This document shows, one piece after another, positions 1 to 8,374 of a stretch of 34,871 bases of DNA. Source of the DNA: Gemmatimonadota bacterium (GTDB lineage Bacteria > Gemmatimonadota > Gemmatimonadetes > Palauibacterales > Palauibacteraceae). Location: contig JAMJQL010000067.1 in assembly GCA_023554245.1 (NCBI GenBank), positions 1-34,871 of the forward strand, written 5' to 3'. The translations under genes and the position numbers were made by a program. Under the pieces are notes generated by a model. The model ran no database searches, had not been told where the DNA came from, and saw only the letters and a list, made by a program, of their open reading frames with translations. Numbering within the stretch: position 1 is the stretch's first letter; every line of letters begins with the position of its first letter.

Positions 1-2153
1 CGGATCTTCTCTTCGGCGATCATCTCCGGTTGCAGCCTCATAATCTCCGAAAAGTGTTCGCGAGCGCTGGCCAATTGGGCGGAGGCCAACTCTGACTCGG
101 CCATGATTCTCAGCGCCGCCAGTTCTTCGTCCAGGTCCGTCGCTGTGCTGCGTGCCAGGCCAGCCATCACGGCCGCCTCTGCGTGTCCTCCGGACTCACT
201 GGCGGTTCGCGCTGCTTCCATCGCATACCGGTACGCCCGCGAACGGTCATCGCCAAGGTGAAAATGTCGTGCGAGGATTCCAGGATTCGGATTGGGCTCG
301 AGCTCGAGCTGCTTCCCCGCTCGATAGTGGAGCGACGTCCGACGCAGCCCGCTCATTTCGCCGTAGACGTAGTCGCGCATGACATCGTTGACGAAATCGA
401 GGCGCTCCTCGTCGTCGTGAAGTAGTCCGCGGGCGTAGAGCTCTCCGCTCTCGTCGGCGGCGGCGTCCAGTTCCATACCTGACACTGCCGCGACCATTCT
501 CGGGGTGGCGTTGCGCTCCAGGACGGCTACGCACTGCAGGAGTCTCGTCGCCTCTTTGGGGAGCCCCTTGAATCGTACCGCAAGCACGTGTCGAAGCCGC
601 TCATCGTTGAGCGGATCCCAGTCCACCAGAGTCTGGGCCCATTCCGCAGCTGCTTCCGCGGCCATGAAGACTTCCAGCGCGTAAAACGGATTCCCTGCCG
701 AAAGGCGCTGAGCGATTGCGACGGCAGGGTGCTCGGCAGCCTCAGGACGACCGTGCAGCACGAGCTCGCGAATCTCGACATCGGTCAGCGGCGGCAGACG
801 TATCTCCCGGGTAAAGCCGCTTCCGTCGGGAGGCGTGACGGGCAACTTCGCCGGTAGCCGGCCGATTCGTGGAGCGCGAACGGTGACCACGAGCAGGAAC
901 CGGGTGCCCTCGAGTCGCCGGGACACGTAGTGCAAAAGACCGGCCGACGTCGCGTCGATCCATTGGGCATCATCGATGATCCACACGATGGGCCGGCGCT
1001 CGGTGGCCAGACGGAGCAGCGAGGCGATTTCCTCGTAGAGGCGCCTGCGCCATGCCGCAGGATCGACTCCTTCGTCTTCGGGAACCGGACGCTTTGGAAA
1101 ATCCGGAAGCAGGTAGCCGAGGCGAGCGAAACGATGACTGGAGGGCACGGCCGCGAGAACCTCCTTCGCGATTGGCGAGATCGCGTCCACGATCGGCCCG
1201 TAGGGCAACTCCTCCTCGGCTGGATAGCAACGGCTCTCGATCAGGCGCACATCTTCGAGCGCAACCATCCTTCCGAATTCCCTGACGATCCGTGATTTTC
1301 CGATTCCGGCCTCGCCAGCTATCAGCACGGCGGTGGTCCGCGATGTGCCCATTCCATGAAGGGCCGACCTGAGCAGATCGAATTCCCGATCCCGGCCCAG
1401 GAATGGTGTCTCTCGCTCGGCAACCCGATTCTCGATCGGGTTCGCGGATGGGGCGGACCGAATGCGATCAGCCAGATCGCTGAGCCGATCCGATGGGCCA
1501 TCGGGCAGCTCTCGAGCCAGATACTCAATCGCCGTGCCGTAGTGTCGAAGTGCCGCAGCTGCATCGCCGTGCAACCAGAGTCCGCGCATCAAGCACATGT
1601 GCGCGTCCTCGTCCAGGGGCGTCATCTCCGTGAGCCGCATCGCGGCCACGCACATCTCACCCCAGCGTCCCTTCGATTCGCATTCACCGGTGTACCGGCG
1701 GAATGCGACTTCTGCGAGGCGCTGTAGACGCAGCCGCTCCGACTCCACCCACCGGTCGAACTCCCGGGTACCGGCTCCCGCCAGATTCTGCGCGAACGGG
1801 CCTCGATAGAGATCGATTGCTTCTGCGAGTCGTCCCTCCTTCACCGCCGCTTCAAACTCCAGGGCGTCGAACGACAGCCCGCGGCCCTCGATGGAAAGCT
1901 GCTCGCCGGGGCCCCGGATGAGAACTCCGTCGAGATGAGTTCTGAGATCGTAGACGGCCTGGCTCAGTGAATGGCGCGCGCGATCCGGTGGCGTGGTCCA
2001 GAATAGAGACGTCAGGTGCTCTCGCCGGAACAGGCGGTGGCGAGACATCGCCAGATAAAGCAGGAGTCCTGTGTGCTTGCGCGATCGCAGCCGCACCTGC
2101 TCACCGTCGCCGGTCTTGAGGGCTATTCCCCCGAGGCTCTGAATCTCGATCAT
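1..2153 (-). CDS. BTAD/AAA-ATPase transcriptional regulator (SARP/MalT-like), C-terminus outside window
   Basis: An open frame runs from an ATG at 2153 to the left edge (about 717 codons, no stop), so the C terminus is missing. The start gives MIEIQSLGGIAL, typical of the winged-helix DNA-binding domain that begins this family (residues about 1-95). A BTAD domain follows (about 96-235), then an AAA/STAND ATPase with Walker A GEAGIGKS (about 280-287) and Walker B-like WIIDDAQW. The part nearest the edge is helical and TPR-like. Known relatives are large regulators in which ATP and ligand sensing controls DNA binding. The gene is monocistronic here and points away from the lipoprotein at 2440. 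Its regulon cannot be told from the sequence. Reading frame checks at 1319, 977 and 26 agree, so no frameshift is seen. Little Shine-Dalgarno signal is visible before the ATG. Confidence 0.85.
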   Translation of the reverse strand, partial: MIEIQSLGGIALKTGDGEQVRLRSRKHTGLLLYLAMSRHRLFRREHLTSLFWTTPPDRARHSLSQAVYDLRTHLDGVLIRGPGEQLSIEGRGLSFDALEFEAAVKEGRLAEAIDLYRGPFAQNLAGAGTREFDRWVESERLRLQRLAEVAFRRYTGECESKGRWGEMCVAAMRLTEMTPLDEDAHMCLMRGLWLHGDAAAALRHYGTAIEYLARELPDGPSDRLSDLADRIRSAPSANPIENRVAERETPFLGRDREFDLLRSALHGMGTSRTTAVLIAGEAGIGKSRIVREFGRMVALEDVRLIESRCYPAEEELPYGPIVDAISPIAKEVLAAVPSSHRFARLGYLLPDFPKRPVPEDEGVDPAAWRRRLYEEIASLLRLATERRPIVWIIDDAQWIDATSAGLLHYVSRRLEGTRFLLVVTVRAPRIGRLPAKLPVTPPDGSGFTREIRLPPLTDVEIRELVLHGRPEAAEHPAVAIAQRLSAGNPFYALEVFMAAEAAAEWAQTLVDWDPLNDERLRHVLAVRFKGLPKEATRLLQCVAVLERNATPRMVAAVSGMELDAAADESGELYARGLLHDDEERLDFVNDVMRDYVYGEMSGLRRTSLHYRAGKQLELEPNPNPGILARHFHLGDDRSRAYRYAMEAARTASESGGHAEAAVMAGLARSTATDLDEELAALRIMAESELASAQLASAREHFSEIMRLQPEMIAEEKI

Positions 2154-2228
2154 GGGCCAGTCAGCCGGAAGCGGAAAACACGTCGTGGCGAAAGCCGCCG
2201 CCAAAAGGGACGCTCAGGATGCGGAGTG

Positions 2229-2257
2229 ATCTCAACAGATTATCATCAAACTGTCAA
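2229..2257 (-). promoter_or_regulatory. candidate sigma-70 promoter for the BTAD regulator
   Basis: Read on the minus strand, TTGACA (2257-2252) is followed after 17 bases by TGAGAT (2234-2229), inside an unusually AT-rich patch of this GC-rich window. It lies about 76 bases upstream of the ATG at 2153. The -35 is perfect and the -10 matches 4 of 6. No experimental support exists, and GC-rich bacteria often use poor -10 boxes. The rest of the 2154-2439 gap shows nothing else I can name. Confidence 0.35.
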
Positions 2258-2439
2258 CCAGGCGCGAGTCGGTCAGATGAGACCCCTGAGATGGCAACCC
2301 CAAGATCGGACTGCGAGAAGATGCCGGCGCTGAGGGCTTGGAGAGCGAGGCATCCGGCTGTAGAATCCCGCTCGCCGGGAACCGGTGCCCACCGCCTGGC
2401 GCGGCCTTCGCTCAAATCTGTGTCGGGAGAATCGAAAGA

Positions 2440-3474
2440 ATGCGCGTGAAATCTGCTACTTCGCACAGGTCTGTTGTTCGTGTCGTTCGTGGCAGCACCC
2501 TGCTGGTGGCTGTCCTGGCGTTCGGCGCGGCTGCATGCACCGAACCGGAATCGCCCGTGCTCGAGTTCGCACCATTCGCCGAAGCCGTTCTTCGCTTCGA
2601 ACAACCCGATTCCACTCCGCTCCGTGCCTACGGCCCGAATGACTTGAAGGCTGAATCCCCCGACGTGGCATGGATCGCCGACCCGGGTACGGGCGCGGTG
2701 TTTCGCTTCGATCCTCTGCGGGCCGATTACAGGCAGATGGGAGTTCTCGACGAGCCACCGGCCGAGATCGAGCAGCCAGCAAAGGTCGCCGTATCGCGGC
2801 AATTCGGCATCTTCACCTTCGACGTGAGATCCAGCCAGGTTCACCTGTTCAGCCCGGATGGCGAGCACCTTCGGGCGTTCGAGACGGGCTTCGTTCCGGC
2901 GCGCCTCGAAATCACGCGGCGTCCGATCGGGCTCGTCTTCGGGACGATCGACCGGCGGGACGAGCAGTCTCCCAGGCTCACAGTGATTCGAACCGATGCG
3001 CTGGGCAGCCAGCGCGACACCCTTCTCCATGTCGGAACTCATGGTCCGCCTGCCATGTGGGAGGCGATCGCTTCCTCGGGTGAGCTTTCGCTCGACGGAG
3101 GCGAGTCCGGTTTGTGGGCCTGGGCGCAGGCCGTACCGGACACCGTCTTCGAGATCACGGACTCGCCGCAGGCGAGAAAGCGCGTACTTCGACCGGAAGA
3201 TCGCAACGCTCGCGGCGTCCTCGTCGACCAGGAGCGTGGTGTCCTGTGGATCGTCCGGGAGGGCGAACAACCCGACGAGCTCCGCTACTCAGCCTACGAC
3301 GCGATCGAGCCAGGAACGGTCGACGCGCAGCGTGCGTTTCTCGGTGAGCGTTCCACTGTCGGATTCTGGCCGTGGGACGCGGTTGACGGCACGGTCATGG
3401 GATTCACGCGCTCGACACCCGGACGTCACAACGTGGCGTCCTACGACATGCTGGTGCCGCCGGCCCTTCCGTGA
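2440..3474 (+). CDS. secreted lipoprotein, probable six-bladed beta-propeller
   Basis: This is a 344-residue protein. I chose the ATG at 2440 because GGGAGA lies 9 bases upstream and the product then begins with a basic stretch, a hydrophobic core and Cys33 in a GAAAC context (signal peptidase II type). A longer in-frame start at 2338 would bury the signal peptide. After the lipidated Cys, the sequence has repeated short blocks such as WIADPGTGAVFRFD, VSRQFGIFTFD and VHLFSPDGEHLRAF, which look like NHL/6-bladed propeller blades. Proteins of this type are extracytoplasmic and usually bind rather than catalyse. It stands alone between the divergent BTAD regulator and the convergent M20 peptidase. 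No specific function can be assigned; the propeller fold is inferred from blade-like repeats, not from a recognised motif. Confidence 0.7.
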   Translation: MRVKSATSHRSVVRVVRGSTLLVAVLAFGAAACTEPESPVLEFAPFAEAVLRFEQPDSTPLRAYGPNDLKAESPDVAWIADPGTGAVFRFDPLRADYRQMGVLDEPPAEIEQPAKVAVSRQFGIFTFDVRSSQVHLFSPDGEHLRAFETGFVPARLEITRRPIGLVFGTIDRRDEQSPRLTVIRTDALGSQRDTLLHVGTHGPPAMWEAIASSGELSLDGGESGLWAWAQAVPDTVFEITDSPQARKRVLRPEDRNARGVLVDQERGVLWIVREGEQPDELRYSAYDAIEPGTVDAQRAFLGERSTVGFWPWDAVDGTVMGFTRSTPGRHNVASYDMLVPPALP

Positions 3475-3486
3475 GCCGGCGGCTCG

Positions 3487-3540
3487 GGCACTCTGGGGAG
3501 AGTGCCTCACCAGTACTGTAGAGCGTAGCGCGTCGCTCTA
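3487..3540. terminator. two hairpins in the convergent gap (candidate bidirectional terminators)
   Basis: GGCACTCT (3487-3494) and AGAGTGCC (3499-3506) form a perfect 8-bp stem with a GGGG loop. TAGAGCG (3519-3525) and CGCTCTA (3534-3540) form a second perfect 7-bp stem that overlaps the stop codon of the M20 gene. Both lie between converging genes ending at 3474 and 3538. Neither has a long T run, so intrinsic termination would be weak or protein-assisted. Confidence 0.5.
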
Positions 3541-4914
3541 TACTCCTTTGTGGGCGACCTCGTCATACAAGCGGGCGATCGTCTCGATGCCACGGTGATA
3601 GACCGACAGGTCCATCCATTCGTTGGGCGCATGCGCGTTCCCGCCCGGGGGTGCGAAACCCAGGAGGAGGACTGGCCCCTCGAAAATCTCCTCGAACAGG
3701 GGAACGATGGGTATCGATCCACCTTCGCCCACGTAGACGGGCTCGCGGCCGAACGGTTTCTCCAGCGCCGCCGCGGCTGCGTCGAAGAGAGGGCTGTCCG
3801 GGTTCGCTCCCCATGGCCAGCCTCCGTGAAGAGATTTCACGTGAACACGCACCCCTTCCGGTGCCAGGCTCATCACGTGCTTCTCGAACAGTTCGGCGAT
3901 CTCATCGGGGTCCTGGTCGGCTACCAGCCGCATGGAAACCTTCGCCCGCGCCTGCGCCGGCAATACGGTCTTGGCCCCCTCGCCGGTGAATCCCGATATC
4001 ATCCCGTTCACGTCGAGCGCCGGCCGATACCAGAGCCGCTCGAGGGTTGAGAATCCCGTCTCCCCATTCAGAGAAACCGATCCGGTCTCGAGACGGAAAT
4101 CCTCTTCATCGAAGGGAAGTGCTTCCGTCGCGGCATGCTGCTCGGGCGTAATCTCCCTGACCCGGTCGTAGAAACCGGGAATGGTCACACTTCCGTTCTC
4201 GTCCTTCAGCGAGGCGAGGATCTCGGCCAGTGCCAGGGCGGGATTCGTGACGGCTCCACCGTAGCTGCCGGAATGCAGGTCGCCGGAAGGTCCGTCCACC
4301 TGGATTTCCATGTAGGCCAGTCCGCGCAGCCCGATCCCAATCGACGGAAGGTCCGGCCCGAGCATGCCCGTGTCGCTGATCACGACGGCGTCACACGCCA
4401 GTCTCTGCGAATTCTCGCGGAGGAAGCTCTCGAGATGAACGCTCCCGATTTCCTCCTCACCCTCGATCACGAGCTTGACGTTCACCGGCATCCCGAGCCC
4501 CGTCTTGAGACGCGCCTCCAGTGCCTTGATGTGCATGTGCACCTGGCCCTTGTCATCGTTCGAACCGCGCGCGAAGACCTTACCATCGCGCACCGTCGCC
4601 TCGAACGGAGGCGAGTCCCAGAGCTCCTCGGGATCCACGGGCTGAACATCGTAGTGCCCGTATACCAGGAGAGTCGGGAGATCCGGATTGACGACATGCT
4701 CAGCGACGACGAACGGCTTTCCGGCGGTCGGGATCACCTCGACCTTGCTCACGCCTGCACTTTCAATGTGCTCGGCCAACCATTTCGCGCATCGTTCCAC
4801 GTCCTTCGTGTAGCGTGATTCGGTGCTCACGCTGGGTATCTCGAGAAACTCCGCGAGTTCGGTTTCGAATCGGTCCCGGTTCTCATCCAGATAGCTGCTC
4901 AGATTATGACTCAT
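3538..4914 (-). CDS. M20 family dipeptidase (carnosinase-like)
   Basis: This 458-residue cytosolic di-zinc dipeptidase of the M20/CNDP type would hydrolyse dipeptides from imported peptides. Visible motifs are VYGHYDVQP (metal His87 and catalytic Asp89), GSNDDKG (bridging Asp120), GEEEIGS (catalytic and metal Glu154/155), and a C-terminal metal His428 in GGNAHAPNE. The lid/dimerisation domain, with HSGSYGG, lies between. Length and motif order match the family and no key residue is missing. It is the last gene of a three-gene minus-strand operon, 15 bases after the amino-acid dehydrogenase and downstream of an M1 aminopeptidase. That context supports peptide catabolism. The exact dipeptide preference is not readable from the sequence. 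Confidence 0.92.
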   Translation of the reverse strand: MSHNLSSYLDENRDRFETELAEFLEIPSVSTESRYTKDVERCAKWLAEHIESAGVSKVEVIPTAGKPFVVAEHVVNPDLPTLLVYGHYDVQPVDPEELWDSPPFEATVRDGKVFARGSNDDKGQVHMHIKALEARLKTGLGMPVNVKLVIEGEEEIGSVHLESFLRENSQRLACDAVVISDTGMLGPDLPSIGIGLRGLAYMEIQVDGPSGDLHSGSYGGAVTNPALALAEILASLKDENGSVTIPGFYDRVREITPEQHAATEALPFDEEDFRLETGSVSLNGETGFSTLERLWYRPALDVNGMISGFTGEGAKTVLPAQARAKVSMRLVADQDPDEIAELFEKHVMSLAPEGVRVHVKSLHGGWPWGANPDSPLFDAAAAALEKPFGREPVYVGEGGSIPIVPLFEEIFEGPVLLLGFAPPGGNAHAPNEWMDLSVYHRGIETIARLYDEVAHKGV

Positions 4915-4929
4915 GGTCGATATCCGTGG

Positions 4930-6300
4930 TTACGGTTCGGTTATGGCTGCAGGTCCGCAGCGATCGAGTGCGAGTTCCAGGGCGCCGGACAGGAGACCGG
5001 TCTCGGCACTTCCACAGCGGCGGATCGCCTCGTCCACCGCCGCCTCTACCGTCCCGCGGATCGAGTCGAATACCTGCTCGGGACGGAGTGGCATGTCGCT
5101 TCTGGCCTGGCAGGCAAAGGCGTGTGCCGTGCCGCACGAGGCGATGACGTCGGCGATGACAGCGAATCGCCGGTCCGCCTCCTGTTCGAGTGTCGTGTCG
5201 CCGGGTTCCGAAGCCCAGAACGGGTGATTGGCCCCGGAAACGATCGATGTGACGCCAGCCGCTTCGAGCTGGTCGAGACGCCCGGCGTCCAGGCTGCCGG
5301 ATCCGGCAGCCGCTACGAACATGTCAGCCGGCTGCTTCCAGAATTCCGCGTGAGACTCCGGACCCACCAGCCGGTCTTTCGTCGCGGGCAGTGTGTTGCC
5401 GCTGCGGCTCAGGAGAAGGGACTCCACATCTTCAGCGCTCAGTCCCTCCGATCTGAGCAGCGCACTCGTCGCATCGGTGATCCCCACGACCTGGATTCCC
5501 GATCGCGCCATGTAGAGGGCAGCGGCACCACCCACGGTTCCGAAGCCCTGCAGCAGGACCCGTGTCTCGTCCGGCTTGCGCTGTTGCCGCTCGAGGAGGC
5601 GAAGAGCCGCGCACGCAACGCTGTGGCCGGTTACCAATCCGAACACGCGGGCCTCACGGCCGGCGAGTCCGAGAGAATCGGGCACGGGCTGATCGAGACC
5701 GATGTGCATCAGCTCCGACCGTCGCCCCAGCGCTTCTCCCTCCAGATCCAGATGTCCGTGGAGGACACCCAGCTGTGGGTGGCTGATCCCGATCTCTCTG
5801 CAACACGGGATCACTTCCTCGATCTCGCTGACATTTAGATCGCCGGCGGTTCCGTAGCGGGATGCGAGCTCGGGGAGAATCGCTCGAAACCAGCGCTTGA
5901 GCACTTCGCCCTTACGCGGATCGGACGGATCGAAGTCGATACCTGACTTGGCGCCTCCGATCGAGGGGCCCGCAAAGGCGAACTTCAGCTCCATGGCCTT
6001 GGCGAGGAACGTGACTTCCTCTCGATCCAGCCCCACGTGCATCCGGGTCCCTCCCCCGGCGGCGCCGCCCTTCAAGCTGTTGATCACCAGCCAGCCGCGG
6101 GCCGGAGACTCGGGGTCGTTCCATTCGAAGACGACTTCGGGCGGTGCCCGGAAGAAGCGCTCGTATCTCTCCCAGACGCTTCCGGCGCCCATTCCCTCAC
6201 CGCTCGACCCGACATCCGGTCTCGAAATGGTCTCGTCCTCCCGATTCAGCTGGTCGGTCTTTTCCAGCTGTTGTTCGATCGATCGATATCCGGGTACCAT
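4930..6300 (-). CDS. Glu/Leu/Phe/Val dehydrogenase family protein
   Basis: This NAD(P)-dependent amino-acid dehydrogenase would carry out oxidative deamination to a 2-oxoacid and ammonium. The N-terminal substrate domain has GGGTRMHVG, the substrate lysine in AMELKFAF, and the catalytic-lysine loop as GGAKSGI instead of the common GGGKGG. The Rossmann domain has LLQGFGTVG (GxGxxG) followed by an acidic strand end (GITDA). The longest frame (456 residues, ATG at 6300) overlaps the end of the upstream M1 peptidase gene by 55 bases. An internal ATG at 6192 (MGAGSVWERY) would give 420 residues, closer to the usual family length, with GAGGGA directly in front. The start is therefore unsettled. Position between an aminopeptidase and a dipeptidase suggests it handles amino acids released from peptides. 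Confidence 0.88.
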   Translation of the reverse strand: MVPGYRSIEQQLEKTDQLNREDETISRPDVGSSGEGMGAGSVWERYERFFRAPPEVVFEWNDPESPARGWLVINSLKGGAAGGGTRMHVGLDREEVTFLAKAMELKFAFAGPSIGGAKSGIDFDPSDPRKGEVLKRWFRAILPELASRYGTAGDLNVSEIEEVIPCCREIGISHPQLGVLHGHLDLEGEALGRRSELMHIGLDQPVPDSLGLAGREARVFGLVTGHSVACAALRLLERQQRKPDETRVLLQGFGTVGGAAALYMARSGIQVVGITDATSALLRSEGLSAEDVESLLLSRSGNTLPATKDRLVGPESHAEFWKQPADMFVAAAGSGSLDAGRLDQLEAAGVTSIVSGANHPFWASEPGDTTLEQEADRRFAVIADVIASCGTAHAFACQARSDMPLRPEQVFDSIRGTVEAAVDEAIRRCGSAETGLLSGALELALDRCGPAAITEP

Positions 6301-8288
6301 TCATCGGGATCGATCACTACCTGGTCCACGTCACCTTCGAACGGTACCGAAGTGGTCACCGAGCGGGTTCCCGCCCACACAGAGGCCGGCAGAACGACCG
6401 TCTCCGTCGAGCCGTCCCCGGAACCCACCCGAATCTCGACCGGCATTACGCCCCATTCGAGGTTCTCGACGGTCACATCGACTCCTTCTCCGGTGGTTCG
6501 CACCTCCGAAATCGCCTGATCCAGAACGGCCGTGTCGTAGAACCAGGCCTGCCAGAACCAGTCCAGGTCCGTGCCCGCCGCTTCCTCCGCCATATTGAAG
6601 AAGTCCCAGGGCATCGGGTGCTTGAACGCCCAGGTTCGCGCGTAGTCCCTGTAGAACTCGTCGAATCGTTCGGCGCCCAACATGTGCCGGAGCGAATGAA
6701 GCAGGGTCCCCGGCTTGCTGTAGGCCGCGACCGAGCGCCCGAACGGATTGTCGGCGTAATCGGTATGGCGCATGATCGGTACCTCCGCCTCGAATCGAGC
6801 CGCCTGAAGATAGCCGTTCATGCTGCCCTTGCGGCTGTCCGAGGTCTCGTACCAGTCGTCCATGGCGAGGGCCGTGTTGAAGACGGTGAAACCCTCGTCC
6901 ATCCACGCGTAGGCCATCTCCTTCGTTCCCACGATCATGGGCATCCAGAAGTGGCTCAGCTCGTGCGTGACTACCCCGTTCAGGCCTCGTCCCGAGGCCC
7001 GATGCGTAATGAAGGTGACCATTGGGTACTCCATCCCGTTCACCTGCGGAGGGCCCATGGCCGCGGTTGCCTGGGGATAGGGGTACGGAAGGATGTAATC
7101 GGAGAAGAACTCGATCGCGTGCTTCGCGTACAGCGTGGCCTCGGACCAGTGCGCGTTGTCTGGCGTGTACACGTTCTGGATCAGCGCTCGATGCCCGGGA
7201 TTGCCGGTATCGGCACCCGTGACGTGCCACAGGTATCGATCCGACGCGGCAAAGGCGAAGTCGCGAACGCTGTCAGCGGCGAACCTCCAGGTCAGCTTGC
7301 CTGTCTCACTCGGTCTCGTGGCGTTCCCCGCTTCCAGATCACCTTCCGACACGACCGCGATCACCGTGTCCAGCGCGGGCGCTGAACGCAACGCCCGGAC
7401 CTGCTCAGGCCTCAGCACTTCATCCGGGTTCTGAAGCATGCCGGTCCCCACAACGACCCAGCCCTCAGGAACGGTCACATCGACCTCGAAGCGACCGTAT
7501 CCCACGTAGAATTCGCCATTCCCGAGATACTGACTCCTGTCCCAGCCAAACACGTCGTCATAGACGGAGACCTGGGGGTACCACTGGGCGACGTTGAACA
7601 CCGAGTTGTCCAGGTGGCCATTCCGGAAGCCGCCGCCGCCGGACACCGTGAATCCCCAGTCGACTTCGAGCTCGACCGAGCCTCCGGTGGGGAGCGGTTC
7701 CTCGAGCTGGACTACTGCGACGGTCCCGTCGAGTCGATAGCCAGGTCCTTCCGGGCGCACCACCCGTCCGTTCTCGAAACGAGGCGCTTCCAGTTCGCCC
7801 AGATCGAGGCCGTTCACCGCAATTCGATTCAGATCGATCCCACCCGTCAGAGTCACGGAGCGGTTTCGAGTAACGCCTTCCGAAAAGACGTTCTGATAGA
7901 ACCGCACCACGATCGAGTTGAGCTGGTCGGGGCTATTGTTGTGATATGTAATCGTTTCACTGCCCGTGAGGCGGGCGGTCTTTGGATCGATTTCGACGGC
8001 GATACGGTAGTCGGCGGCTTGCTGCCAGTAGCCAGCGCCGGGGCGTCCAACGAGGGATCGAGTCCCCGCCGTCAGGGCATCGTCATAACGTGATGGAGGC
8101 ACCACGGGTGGAAACACCGGAGCCGTCGCCACCAGGCCGTCACCGTCGAGTGGCCGCATCGACGGATCCGACTGCTGCGCTTCCAGGCCGGGTGTTACTG
8201 TTGCGGCAGCAACGATACACAGCGTCGTGATCGTTGCAGATTTCCCACTGAAGGCCCTTCCCCGACCCATCCTCCCCATCCCTGCCAT
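6246..8288 (-). CDS. exported M1 family metallopeptidase (aminopeptidase N-like)
   Basis: This 680-residue gluzincin begins with a basic stretch and a hydrophobic signal segment (ATITTLCIVAAATVTPGLEAQ), so it is probably periplasmic or secreted. The M1 zinc site is intact: HELSH (His442, Glu443, His446) and, 18 residues later, Glu465 in MDEGF. An N-terminal beta domain (DYRIAVEIDPKTARLTG onward) precedes the catalytic domain, as in bacterial M1 enzymes related to leukotriene-A4 hydrolase. The ATG at 8288 has a strong GGGAGG site 6 bases upstream. It is the first gene of the peptide-catabolic operon, 86 bases after luxC on the same strand, so read-through from upstream is possible. The GAMEN exopeptidase motif appears as VNGMEYP, so strict aminopeptidase activity is likely but not certain. 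Confidence 0.93.
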   Translation of the reverse strand: MAGMGRMGRGRAFSGKSATITTLCIVAAATVTPGLEAQQSDPSMRPLDGDGLVATAPVFPPVVPPSRYDDALTAGTRSLVGRPGAGYWQQAADYRIAVEIDPKTARLTGSETITYHNNSPDQLNSIVVRFYQNVFSEGVTRNRSVTLTGGIDLNRIAVNGLDLGELEAPRFENGRVVRPEGPGYRLDGTVAVVQLEEPLPTGGSVELEVDWGFTVSGGGGFRNGHLDNSVFNVAQWYPQVSVYDDVFGWDRSQYLGNGEFYVGYGRFEVDVTVPEGWVVVGTGMLQNPDEVLRPEQVRALRSAPALDTVIAVVSEGDLEAGNATRPSETGKLTWRFAADSVRDFAFAASDRYLWHVTGADTGNPGHRALIQNVYTPDNAHWSEATLYAKHAIEFFSDYILPYPYPQATAAMGPPQVNGMEYPMVTFITHRASGRGLNGVVTHELSHFWMPMIVGTKEMAYAWMDEGFTVFNTALAMDDWYETSDSRKGSMNGYLQAARFEAEVPIMRHTDYADNPFGRSVAAYSKPGTLLHSLRHMLGAERFDEFYRDYARTWAFKHPMPWDFFNMAEEAAGTDLDWFWQAWFYDTAVLDQAISEVRTTGEGVDVTVENLEWGVMPVEIRVGSGDGSTETVVLPASVWAGTRSVTTSVPFEGDVDQVVIDPDEWYPDIDRSNNSWKRPTS

Positions 8289-8374
8289 AGGACTCTCCTC
8301 CCTGAAGGGTGTGTTGCCAGATCGCTCCTGAGCGTGGAAAAGCTACTTTCAGGCCCACGATTGCGCCAAACGAC

